Shown here one piece after another: positions 1 through 5,755 of a stretch of 11,825 nucleotides of DNA. The notes beneath the pieces are model-generated. The model ran no database searches. It was not told the origin of the DNA and saw only the letters and a list, made by a program, of their open reading frames with translations. The DNA comes from CAZHPY01 sp964534705 (lineage in GTDB: Bacteria; Omnitrophota; Gorgyraeia; 2-01-FULL-45-10). The stretch covers positions 1 to 11,825 of the forward strand of contig CAZHPY010000051.1 of assembly GCA_964534705.1 (NCBI GenBank). The letters run 5' to 3'. A program made the position numbers and the translations under genes. The number at the start of each line of letters is the position of its first letter. Position 1 is the first letter of the stretch.

Positions 1-1
1 G

Positions 2-142
2 GATATGCTTGGAGTTGAAGAACCGGTCGAGATACAGGTAAACGTTACAAAAATAGCGCATAAAGAAGAAAAAATGAAGGACCCAAAAAGGGAAGACAAG
101 GTCCCGCCGTTCAGGGGGACGATAGAGTACAGCAGCTTTTAA
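2..142 (+). CDS. C-terminal 46 residues of an unrecognised protein (5' truncated by window)
   Basis: An open frame runs from the window edge to a TAA at 140-142. The tail is charged, with a Lys/Glu-rich central stretch and the ending RGTIEYSSF. It uses the same codon style as the genes downstream. The stop is 15 bp before the pfkA start and the pfkA ribosome binding site begins at the stop codon, so the two genes are probably co-transcribed. I do not recognise the family from this fragment, and there is no motif to base a function on. Confidence 0.6.
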   Translation, partial: DMLGVEEPVEIQVNVTKIAHKEEKMKDPKREDKVPPFRGTIEYSSF

Positions 143-148
143 AGGAGG
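143..148 (+). promoter_or_regulatory. Ribosome binding site that decides the pfkA start
   Basis: AGGAGG lies directly against an ATG at 149 and 9 bp before a second in-frame ATG at 158. Only the second has usable spacing, and it restores the usual family N-terminus (MSRVGVLTGGGDCPG). Confidence 0.75.
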
Positions 149-157
149 ATGTTACAC

Positions 158-1192
158 ATGAGCAGAGTAGGAGTTTTAACAGGTGGCGGCGACTGTCCCG
201 GATTAAATGCCGTAATAAGGGGAGTTGTCAGGAAGGCATCTCAGAACAATGTTACTGTTATCGGGATAAGGAACGGCTGGAAGGGCCTTATCGATATGGA
301 TACGGTCGAATTGGGGATGGAATCCGTGTCGGGGATATTGCCTAAGGGCGGGACAATACTCGGGACGTCCAGGACGAATCCTTACAAGAAAACGGATGAC
401 GTGGCCAAAGTAATAGAAAATTATAAAAAATTAAAACTCGATGCCCTTATCGCAATAGGCGGAGAGGATACGCTTGGCGTCGCGAATAAGCTTAACAAAG
501 AGAAAAAAGGCGTCAATGTGGTAGGCGTTCCCAAGACCATAGATAACGACCTTAATGCAACAGACGTTACATTCGGATTCGATACGGCTGTAAATATAGC
601 GACGGAAGCTATAGACAGGCTACATACAACGGCTGAAAGCCATCACAGGATCATGGTCGTCGAAGTAATGGGCCGCCACGCAGGATGGATAGCTATCCAC
701 TCCGGTATAGCGGCCGGCGCGGATGTCATACTTATCCCGGAACTGAAAATGGACCTGGATGAGATCTGCGATATCCTCAAAAGGCGCCACGCCAGAGGTA
801 AGGGTTTTTCTATAGTTGTAGTCGCCGAAGGCGCTACGTTCAAAGCCGGCCAGACCGTGACGCAGGAGGAAAAACTTGATTCATTCGGCCATGTAAGGCT
901 CGGCGGAGTGGGAGAGATCCTGGCGGCTGAGATCGAAAGCAGGACGGGATTTGAAACGAGGGTCACCGTTCTTGGGCACATACAGAGAGGCGGCACGCCG
1001 AGCGCATTTGACAGGGTCCTCGCCACAAGATTCGGCGTAAAGGCCATGGATCTTGTGCTGGCCAAAAAATTCGGTTATATGGCGAGCCTTAAAGGTACGG
1101 AAGTGGTCGAAGTGCCGTTACAGGACGCGGTTGGCACGCTGAAAACGGTAGATATGAAATTCTACGAGCTTGCCAAGACATTTTTCGGATAA
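158..1192 (+). CDS. pfkA: 6-phosphofructokinase, predicted pyrophosphate-dependent type
   Basis: This 344-residue cytoplasmic enzyme phosphorylates fructose 6-phosphate to fructose 1,6-bisphosphate. The family is clear from the glycine-rich N-terminal loop (GGGDCPGLN, residues 9-17), TIDND at 127-131 carrying the catalytic Asp129, and the substrate-binding region with MGRHAGW. The phosphoryl-donor site reads GGEDT (101-105) and PKTIDND (125-131). ATP enzymes normally have Gly at position 104 and Gly before TIDND. Asp104 plus Lys126 is the pairing known from PPi-dependent enzymes, where it blocks ATP and favours PPi. The Glu at 103 recalls the group III subfamily. The start at 158 is chosen over 149 because of the RBS spacing. 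gmhA follows 3 bp after the stop. Family assignment is firm; donor preference is inferred from two residues. Confidence 0.95.
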   Translation: MSRVGVLTGGGDCPGLNAVIRGVVRKASQNNVTVIGIRNGWKGLIDMDTVELGMESVSGILPKGGTILGTSRTNPYKKTDDVAKVIENYKKLKLDALIAIGGEDTLGVANKLNKEKKGVNVVGVPKTIDNDLNATDVTFGFDTAVNIATEAIDRLHTTAESHHRIMVVEVMGRHAGWIAIHSGIAAGADVILIPELKMDLDEICDILKRRHARGKGFSIVVVAEGATFKAGQTVTQEEKLDSFGHVRLGGVGEILAAEIESRTGFETRVTVLGHIQRGGTPSAFDRVLATRFGVKAMDLVLAKKFGYMASLKGTEVVEVPLQDAVGTLKTVDMKFYELAKTFFG

Positions 1193-1195
1193 AAT

Positions 1196-1768
1196 ATGCA
1201 AAAAAAGATAGAAGCCGATATCAAAGATAGTATCAGGGTAAAGGAAGGCGTCCTTAAGGAGCAGGCCGATAATATCGAAAAAGCTGCGCGGGCGATAATA
1301 GAATCGCTCAGCAACGGCGGAAAACTTCTTATTTTCGGCAATGGCGGCAGCGCAGCCGACAGCCAGCACATTGCGGCTGAGCTCGTCGGGCGGTTCAAGA
1401 TGGAGAGAAAAGCGCTTCCGGCCATAGCGTTGACCACGGACACTTCCGCCCTTACGGCTATCGCAAATGATTATGGGTATGAACACGTCTTCTCAAGGCA
1501 GATAGAGGCGCTTGCCTCAAAAGGCGACGTTGCCCTGGGCATATCCACAAGCGGAAATTCTAAAAATATACTGGAAGCATTTAAAAAAGCAAGGTCGATG
1601 GGTGTACAAACCATAGCGTTGTCCGGCGGGGACGGCGGCCTGATGAGATCGGAGGCCGGCATCTCAATAATCGTCGCGACAAAAGATACGCCGCGCATCC
1701 AGGAATCACACATCATGATAGGCCATATCCTCTGCGCGCTCATCGAAGAAAAATTATTTAAAAAATAG
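1196..1768 (+). CDS. gmhA: Sedoheptulose 7-phosphate isomerase (phosphoheptose isomerase)
   Basis: This 190-residue SIS-domain protein converts sedoheptulose 7-phosphate to D-glycero-D-manno-heptose 7-phosphate, the first step of ADP-heptose synthesis for LPS core or S-layer glycans. Family motifs are GNGGSAADSQHIAAE (48-62), where His58 and Glu62 match the zinc ligands of the E. coli enzyme, TTDTSALTAIANDYGYE, the phosphate-binding STSGNSKN, and near the C-terminus RIQESHIMIGH, which supplies the remaining Gln/His ligands. Length matches the family. The next gene is the heptose adenylyltransferase, whose ATG follows the stop codon with no spacer. The GmhB phosphatase and the HldA-type kinase of this pathway are not in the window unless the PfkB kinase at 3932 fills the latter role. 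Confidence 0.94.
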   Translation: MQKKIEADIKDSIRVKEGVLKEQADNIEKAARAIIESLSNGGKLLIFGNGGSAADSQHIAAELVGRFKMERKALPAIALTTDTSALTAIANDYGYEHVFSRQIEALASKGDVALGISTSGNSKNILEAFKKARSMGVQTIALSGGDGGLMRSEAGISIIVATKDTPRIQESHIMIGHILCALIEEKLFKK

Positions 1769-2239
1769 ATGCGATCAAAGATCCTGGCTACAGGAAAACT
1801 GTCTGCCGTAATGAACCGCTTGCGTTCGCGCGGCAAAAAAATAGTCTTCACGAACGGCTGCTTTGACATATTGCATGTCGGCCACGTTGACTATCTTGCT
1901 AAGGCGCGGCGCATGGGTGACGTACTTGTCGTTGGCCTTAATAGCGATTCTTCGGTGAAAAAAATAAAAGGCCCCGGGCGCCCCGTTAACCGTGAGCGCG
2001 ACAGGGCAACAGTGCTTTCAGCTTTATCCGCAGTCGATTATATTTCCATATTTTCCGAGCCCACACCCGAAAAACTTATCAAGACAGTAAAGCCCGATGT
2101 GCTTGTAAAGGGCGGGGACTGGGATATAAAGGACATTGTTGGGGGCGATTTTGTCAGGTCATGCGGCGGCAAGGTGAGGAGCATACCGTTCGTTAAGGGT
2201 TATTCCACGACGTCCCTCATCAGGAAGATGGAGAAGTAA
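1769..2239 (+). CDS. hldC: D-glycero-beta-D-manno-heptose 1-phosphate adenylyltransferase (RfaE domain II / HldC type)
   Basis: This 156-residue cytidylyltransferase-fold protein transfers AMP to heptose 1-phosphate to give ADP-heptose. Key motifs are TNGCFDILHVGHVDYL (28-43) with the HxGH nucleotide-binding signature at His36-His39, VKGGDWD, and YSTTSLI near the C-terminus. It corresponds to the second domain of E. coli HldE without the kinase half, as in organisms where kinase and adenylyltransferase are separate. It starts directly after the gmhA stop with no strong RBS, which suggests translational coupling. It ends in a TAATG overlap with thiD2. Pairing with gmhA supports heptose as the substrate rather than glycerol or ethanolamine phosphates. 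Confidence 0.9.
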   Translation: MRSKILATGKLSAVMNRLRSRGKKIVFTNGCFDILHVGHVDYLAKARRMGDVLVVGLNSDSSVKKIKGPGRPVNRERDRATVLSALSAVDYISIFSEPTPEKLIKTVKPDVLVKGGDWDIKDIVGGDFVRSCGGKVRSIPFVKGYSTTSLIRKMEK

Positions 2240-2649
2240 TGGCCAGCAAGGAAGCCATGCGCGTAATAGACGCCAATTTTAACAGGTCCCGCGAAGGCTT
2301 AAGGGTATGCGAAGAGGTCGCGCGTTTTATATGGAACTCGCGCACGCTGACAAAGGACCTTAGATCTGTCAGGCACTCTATATCAAACGTTTTAAAGGCT
2401 TCTCCGGCAACCGTAAAGGCCCTGAACGTGACAAGGGATATAGAGCATGACGTAGGAAAGCGCGTAAAAAGCGGCAGCGAAATGGACCGCGTTACGTATG
2501 AGGATATATTCAGCGCTAATATCCAGAGGGTAAAGGAATCCCTCAGGGTGCTGGAGGAATTTTTTAAGTTAATAGATCCCGGAAACTCAGCCAGGTTCGC
2601 CGGCCTAAGGTTTAAAGTTTACAACATAGAAAAAAAGGCATTAAAATGA
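2239..2649 (+). CDS. thiD2: ThiD2-family hydroxymethylpyrimidine phosphate kinase, stand-alone
   Basis: This 136-residue protein matches the domain usually found fused to the N-terminus of ThiE thiamine-phosphate synthases. Signature blocks are RVIDANFNRSREGLRVCEE (8-26), the RHS/RDIEHDVG region, and ANIQRVKESLRVLEEFFKL in the second half. ThiD2 has been described as a strictly monofunctional kinase turning HMP-P into HMP-PP and is unrelated to the ribokinase-like ThiD. Here no ThiE domain follows; instead thiC overlaps by four bases (ATGA), placing the HMP-P maker and its kinase together. The ATG at 2239 is favoured by GGAG at 2230-2233 and the TAATG junction; Met7 is a possible alternative. 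Function rests on family similarity and on the thiC neighbour. Confidence 0.85.
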   Translation: MASKEAMRVIDANFNRSREGLRVCEEVARFIWNSRTLTKDLRSVRHSISNVLKASPATVKALNVTRDIEHDVGKRVKSGSEMDRVTYEDIFSANIQRVKESLRVLEEFFKLIDPGNSARFAGLRFKVYNIEKKALK

Positions 2650-3935
2650 CACAGCTTGAATCCGCCAGAAAAGGTAAGGCGACATCCGAAATGGTCCAGG
2701 TTTCCCGCGACGAGGGTGTCTCGATCGACCTTGTCCGCAAAGGGATCGCGGACGGCACTATCGTCATCCCTAAGAATATAAGGCACGACCTCGAGAAGCC
2801 ATGCGGCATCGGTAAAGGGCTGAAAACAAAGATAAACGCCAATATCGGCACGTCCAGGGATTCATCGAATATAACAGGTGAATTGAAGAAGATGATGGAG
2901 GCCGTTAAGCTTGGCGCGGACGCCATCATGGACCTTTCTACGGGCGCGCGCATGGAGGAAACAAGGCGGCGCATCCTGGCAGGCTCGAAAGTTCCCGTCG
3001 GGACAGTCCCTATATACGAAATGGTCGTAAAAGGAATGAAAAAACGCGGTTCTATAGCGGCTATTACGCCTGATGACATGTTCGATTGTCTTGAAAACCA
3101 GGCCAGGGAAGGCGTGGATTTTTTCACCATCCATGCCGGAGTTACCAGGAAGGTCATAGCCATCCTTAAGGAAAACCCCAGGCTTCTGGACATAGTATCA
3201 AGAGGCGGCGCATTCCTGGCGGAATGGATCGTATCCAATAAGAGGGAAAATCCGTTTTTTGAATATTTTGACAGAGTCATAGATATAGCAAAACGTTACG
3301 ACATAACCTTGAGCCTGGGAGACGGGTTAAGGCCCGGCGCAATAGCCGACGCTACCGATAAAGCCCAGGTCATGGAGCTGATAACCCTTGGCCAACTGCA
3401 AAAAAGAGCTTTTAATAAAGGCGTCCAGGTCATGATAGAGGGGCCGGGCCACGTTCCAATGAACCAGATAGAGGCAAACGTCCTGTTAGAAAAAAGCTTA
3501 TGTAACGGCGCGCCGTTCTACGTTTTAGGGCCGCTGGTCACGGATATCGCGCCCGGCTATGACCACATAACAAGCGCCATAGGAGGCGCTATAGCCGCTG
3601 CGGCAGGCGCCGATTTCTTATGTTACGTCACTCCTTCGGAGCATGTCCGTCTTCCGACCCTGGAGGATGTGAAAGAAGGCGTTATTGCTTCAAAGATCGC
3701 GGCTCATGCCGCTGACATAGCAAAAGGGATCCGCGGCGCAATGGACAGGGATATTGCAATGTCCAGAGCGAGGGCCAAAAGAGATTGGAAGGGCCAGTTT
3801 GAGCTGGCAATAGATAAAAGCAGGCCGGCAGAATACAGGAACGCTTCCCAGCCTGCCAAAAAAGACGTCTGCACCATGTGCGGGGAGTATTGTTCCATAA
3901 AAACGGCCGAAAAATGCCTGAGAGGAGCGTCTTGA
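2646..3935 (+). CDS. thiC: Phosphomethylpyrimidine synthase
   Basis: This 429-residue non-canonical radical SAM enzyme rearranges aminoimidazole ribotide to HMP-P, the thiamine pyrimidine precursor. It has the short bacterial/archaeal-type architecture without the long N-terminal extension. Recognisable blocks are NANIGTSRD near residue 60, DLSTGA, the barrel motif SLGDGLRPGAIADATD, EGPGHVPMNQIEANV, and the C-terminal iron-sulfur cluster motif CTMCGEYC (Cys409, Cys412, Cys416). The cysteines are spaced CX2CX3C, whereas I recall CX2CX4C as the usual ThiC pattern. The start overlaps the thiD2 stop (ATGA). The 3' end overlaps the following kinase gene. No TPP riboswitch is visible upstream, so thiamine control, if any, must act elsewhere. 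Confidence 0.96.
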   Translation: MTQLESARKGKATSEMVQVSRDEGVSIDLVRKGIADGTIVIPKNIRHDLEKPCGIGKGLKTKINANIGTSRDSSNITGELKKMMEAVKLGADAIMDLSTGARMEETRRRILAGSKVPVGTVPIYEMVVKGMKKRGSIAAITPDDMFDCLENQAREGVDFFTIHAGVTRKVIAILKENPRLLDIVSRGGAFLAEWIVSNKRENPFFEYFDRVIDIAKRYDITLSLGDGLRPGAIADATDKAQVMELITLGQLQKRAFNKGVQVMIEGPGHVPMNQIEANVLLEKSLCNGAPFYVLGPLVTDIAPGYDHITSAIGGAIAAAAGADFLCYVTPSEHVRLPTLEDVKEGVIASKIAAHAADIAKGIRGAMDRDIAMSRARAKRDWKGQFELAIDKSRPAEYRNASQPAKKDVCTMCGEYCSIKTAEKCLRGAS

Positions 3936-4831
3936 GCATCCTTGTAGTGGGTTCGGTAGCGCTGGATACCATAGAGACGCCTTTTGGTAAAAAGAAAGAG
4001 ATACTCGGAGGTTCGGCCACATATTTTTCGTTGTCTGCGTCTTTTTTTGACAAGGTCAATATAATAGCTACCGTCGGGGAGGACTTCCCGGAGAGATACG
4101 TCCGGCTGTTAAAGGACAGGTCTATAGGGACGGACGGCATAGCCGTAAAAAAGGGTAAGACATTCAGGTGGGAAGGCCGATACGAATACGACATGAACGT
4201 CGCCCATACGCTGGCCACGCACCTTAACGTCTTCCAGGATTTTTCACCGGTCATCCCGAAAAATTTAAGGAATTCGCAGCTTTTGTTCCTGGCTAATATC
4301 GATCCCGACCTGCAGGACAGCGTTCTCAGGCAGATGAACAGGCCAAAGCTGATAGCGTGTGATTCGATGAACCACTGGATAACGAATAAGAAGAGATCGC
4401 TGGAAAAATTTTTGCATAAAGTGGATATATTCCTGCTGAATGACGCCGAAGCAAGGCAATTCAGCCAGGAGGCAAATCTTTTAAAAGCCGCTAAGGCCAT
4501 CGTAGCAAAAGGTCCAAAAAGCGTAATAATAAAAAAGGGCGAGCACGGCGTAATATATTATTCCAAAAAGGGCCATTTTGTCGCGCCTGCTTATCCGCTT
4601 GAGAACGTATATGATCCTACCGGCGCAGGTGATACATTTGCGGGCGGTGTAATAGGATACCTGGGAAGATCCGGCCGCATAAACGACGCCGTCATAAGGA
4701 AGGGCATCGTTTATGGGAGCATCCTCGCGTCTTTTGTCGTGCAGGATTTCAGCGTCAACAGGCTATTGAGCTTATCGCGCCCGGAAATAAATAAAAGATA
4801 CGATAATTTCAAAAAACTTACGAGGTTTTAA
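3932..4831 (+). CDS. PfkB/ribokinase-family sugar kinase, substrate unknown
   Basis: This 299-residue kinase of the ribokinase superfamily has the N-terminal substrate-lid region with GGSATYF (26-32) and the C-terminal signature DPTGAGDTFAGG (from 228), where Asp234 is the expected catalytic base and GAGD forms the anion hole. The start is taken as TTG at 3932. It gives MSILVVGS, the N-terminus I expect for this subfamily, lies 4 nt after AGGAG (3923-3927), and forms a TTGA overlap with the thiC stop. ATG at 3914 and 3878 are in frame but run back inside thiC. Bacteria often carry this subfamily annotated only as sugar kinase. Its place in a heptose/thiamine operon permits heptose 7-phosphate, HMP or an unrelated nucleoside or sugar as substrate; sequence alone does not decide. 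Confidence 0.85.
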   Translation: MSILVVGSVALDTIETPFGKKKEILGGSATYFSLSASFFDKVNIIATVGEDFPERYVRLLKDRSIGTDGIAVKKGKTFRWEGRYEYDMNVAHTLATHLNVFQDFSPVIPKNLRNSQLLFLANIDPDLQDSVLRQMNRPKLIACDSMNHWITNKKRSLEKFLHKVDIFLLNDAEARQFSQEANLLKAAKAIVAKGPKSVIIKKGEHGVIYYSKKGHFVAPAYPLENVYDPTGAGDTFAGGVIGYLGRSGRINDAVIRKGIVYGSILASFVVQDFSVNRLLSLSRPEINKRYDNFKKLTRF

Positions 4832-4844
4832 ATGGGACCGCTAG

Positions 4845-4918
4845 GCGAGCGTAGTTCAATGGTAGAATACCAGCTTCCCAAGCTGGTCACGTGGGTTCGA
4901 TTCCCATCGCTCGCTCCA
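4845..4918 (+). tRNA. tRNA-Gly (anticodon CCC)
   Basis: The 74-nt gene folds as a full cloverleaf. The acceptor is GCGAGCG (4845-4851) against CGCTCGC with discriminator T and an encoded CCA at 4916-4918. The D stem is GTTC/GAAT, the anticodon stem CCAGC/GCTGG has loop TTCCCAA (anticodon CCC, reading GGG glycine codons), the variable loop has four nt, and the T stem GTGGG/CCCAT has loop TTCGATT. It lies 13 bp after the kinase stop on the same strand and may be processed from the same transcript; no separate promoter is evident. Confidence 0.95.
4899..4918 (+). repeat. Direct repeat copy 1: tRNA-Gly T-arm/acceptor 3' end
   Basis: The 20-bp sequence running from GATTCCC to GCTCCA is part of the tRNA and recurs exactly at 5037-5056. 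The match stops at the last A of CCA on one side and inside the T loop on the other. Confidence 0.9.
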
Positions 4919-5056
4919 CTCTTCGTCTCGCAACCACTATGGAATCGAAGCCAAATTGCGCCGAAGGAAAAGGCCGCTGAAACGGCCGACAGCAATTTGG
5001 CCGGCCGTGAGCGAGGCCTGAAGGCCGAGCGAACGGGATTCCCATCGCTCGCTCCA
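4919..5056 (+). mobile_element. 138-bp palindrome-rich insert ending in a copy of the tRNA 3' end (candidate miniature element)
   Basis: The segment starts right after the tRNA CCA and ends with an exact 20-bp repeat of the tRNA 3' end, CCA included. Inside are consecutive inverted repeats: CTTCG (4921-4925)/CGAAG (4946-4950), CCAAATTGC (4951-4959)/GCAATTTGG (4992-5000) enclosing GGCCG (4972-4976)/CGGCC (4983-4987), then GGCC-TGAA-GGCC (5015-5026), and GAGCGAG (5009-5015)/CTCGCTC (5048-5054). No gene is convincing within it. The layout fits insertion at a tRNA 3' end with target duplication, or the scar of an excised integrative element. No integrase is present, so the mobile nature is inference. 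Confidence 0.5.
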
Positions 5057-5743
5057 TTTTGCGGGAGATTCCCCTTAGTCGCTCCGCTTTTAATCGTCAT
5101 TTTCCTTCTATTCCTAAACGGATGCAAGACCGCCGAAGCGCCCTACAGGGCGGATACGGCCACTATAGGCGGCGTATATCATTATGTGCGGAGCGGCGAA
5201 ACGCTCTGGAGCATCTCGAAACAATACGGAGTAGATATCAACACTATCGCAAAAGTGAACGATCTGGAAAATGCCCGCAGCGATATCCGCCGCGGACAAA
5301 GGCTGCTAATACCGGCATCAGCAACAACTAAGCAGGCTTATACGCCGCCAAAAACATCTTTTGCGTACCAGGCTTTTGTCTGGCCGGTCAGGGGAACGGT
5401 AATATCGCCATATGGGGACAAGCTCGACAGGGCCAAAAACAAAGGCATGGACATAAGCGCTCCTGAAGGCACGCCTGTAAAGGCGTCAAAATCAGGAAAA
5501 GTTGTTTTCTGCGACGAATGGTTAAAAGGTTTTGGTAAAACGGTCATACTGGACCACGGGGACAACTTCCAGACCGTCTATGCCTATAATTCCCTTATAC
5601 TTGTAAACGTCGGCGATGTTGTAGAACAAAATATGGTAATTGCAAAAGTGGGAAGAGGCGGCCGCGCGAAAATGTCGAGCCTCCATTTTGAAATAAGGCG
5701 CAATGGAGAGCCGCAGAACCCGTTTTATTATTTATCGAGGTAA
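4997..5743 (+). CDS. NlpD-like lipoprotein: LysM plus degenerate LytM (M23-like) domain; start uncertain
   Basis: Counting from a TTG at 4997, the 248-residue product has a hydrophobic stretch (27-40) with lipobox LNGC (lipid-modified Cys43), a LysM peptidoglycan-binding domain (61-106: YHYVRSGETLWSISKQYG to LLIP) and a LytM/M23 domain (128-246). Metal ligands of active M23 enzymes are mostly replaced: Asn148 stands for the first His, Ser228 for the first His of HxH, Tyr197 for the YAH His. Asp152, His187 and His230 remain. The NKGMDI and SLHFEIR segments resemble E. coli NlpD, which activates a cell-wall amidase at division and is not itself a hydrolase. The frame is open back through the insert and the tRNA, and no ATG or GTG lies in frame between the tRNA and the signal peptide. 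TTG 4997 is the only conventional choice there and has no RBS. Confidence 0.8.
   Translation: MAGRERGLKAERTGFPSLAPFCGRFPLVAPLLIVIFLLFLNGCKTAEAPYRADTATIGGVYHYVRSGETLWSISKQYGVDINTIAKVNDLENARSDIRRGQRLLIPASATTKQAYTPPKTSFAYQAFVWPVRGTVISPYGDKLDRAKNKGMDISAPEGTPVKASKSGKVVFCDEWLKGFGKTVILDHGDNFQTVYAYNSLILVNVGDVVEQNMVIAKVGRGGRAKMSSLHFEIRRNGEPQNPFYYLSR
5037..5056 (+). repeat. Direct repeat copy 2: duplicated tRNA-Gly 3' end (possible attachment site)
   Basis: Exact copy of 4899-4918, 138 bp downstream, with unrelated sequence on both flanks. Duplicated tRNA 3' ends are typical crossover sites of tyrosine integrases. It is not a functional tRNA because the D and anticodon arms are missing. Confidence 0.75.
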
Positions 5744-5755
5744 AAAAGGATAGGC

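Noticed and set aside
643..1065. Long minus-strand frames opposite pfkA, thiC (2612-3280, 3682-4500) and the other genes
   Set aside because: They lie antisense to clearly conserved proteins, lack motifs and ribosome binding sites, and arise from the codon bias of the real genes.
1769..2660. TPP riboswitch controlling thiD2/thiC
   Set aside because: There is no noncoding room: gmhA, hldC, thiD2 and thiC abut or overlap, and no THI-box core was seen at the junctions.
4832..4996. Upstream extension of the NlpD-like frame starting with ATG 4832 (MGPLGERSSMVEYQ...)
   Set aside because: The extension is the sense translation of the tRNA and of the palindromic insert; a lipoprotein signal peptide should lie within about 20-30 residues of the start, not 98.
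4828..5127. Minus-strand 99-residue reading frame containing SDGNRTHVTSLGSWYSTIELRS
   Set aside because: This is the well-known false protein produced by translating the antisense of a tRNA-Gly gene; it spans the tRNA and the duplicated 3' end and is not a gene.
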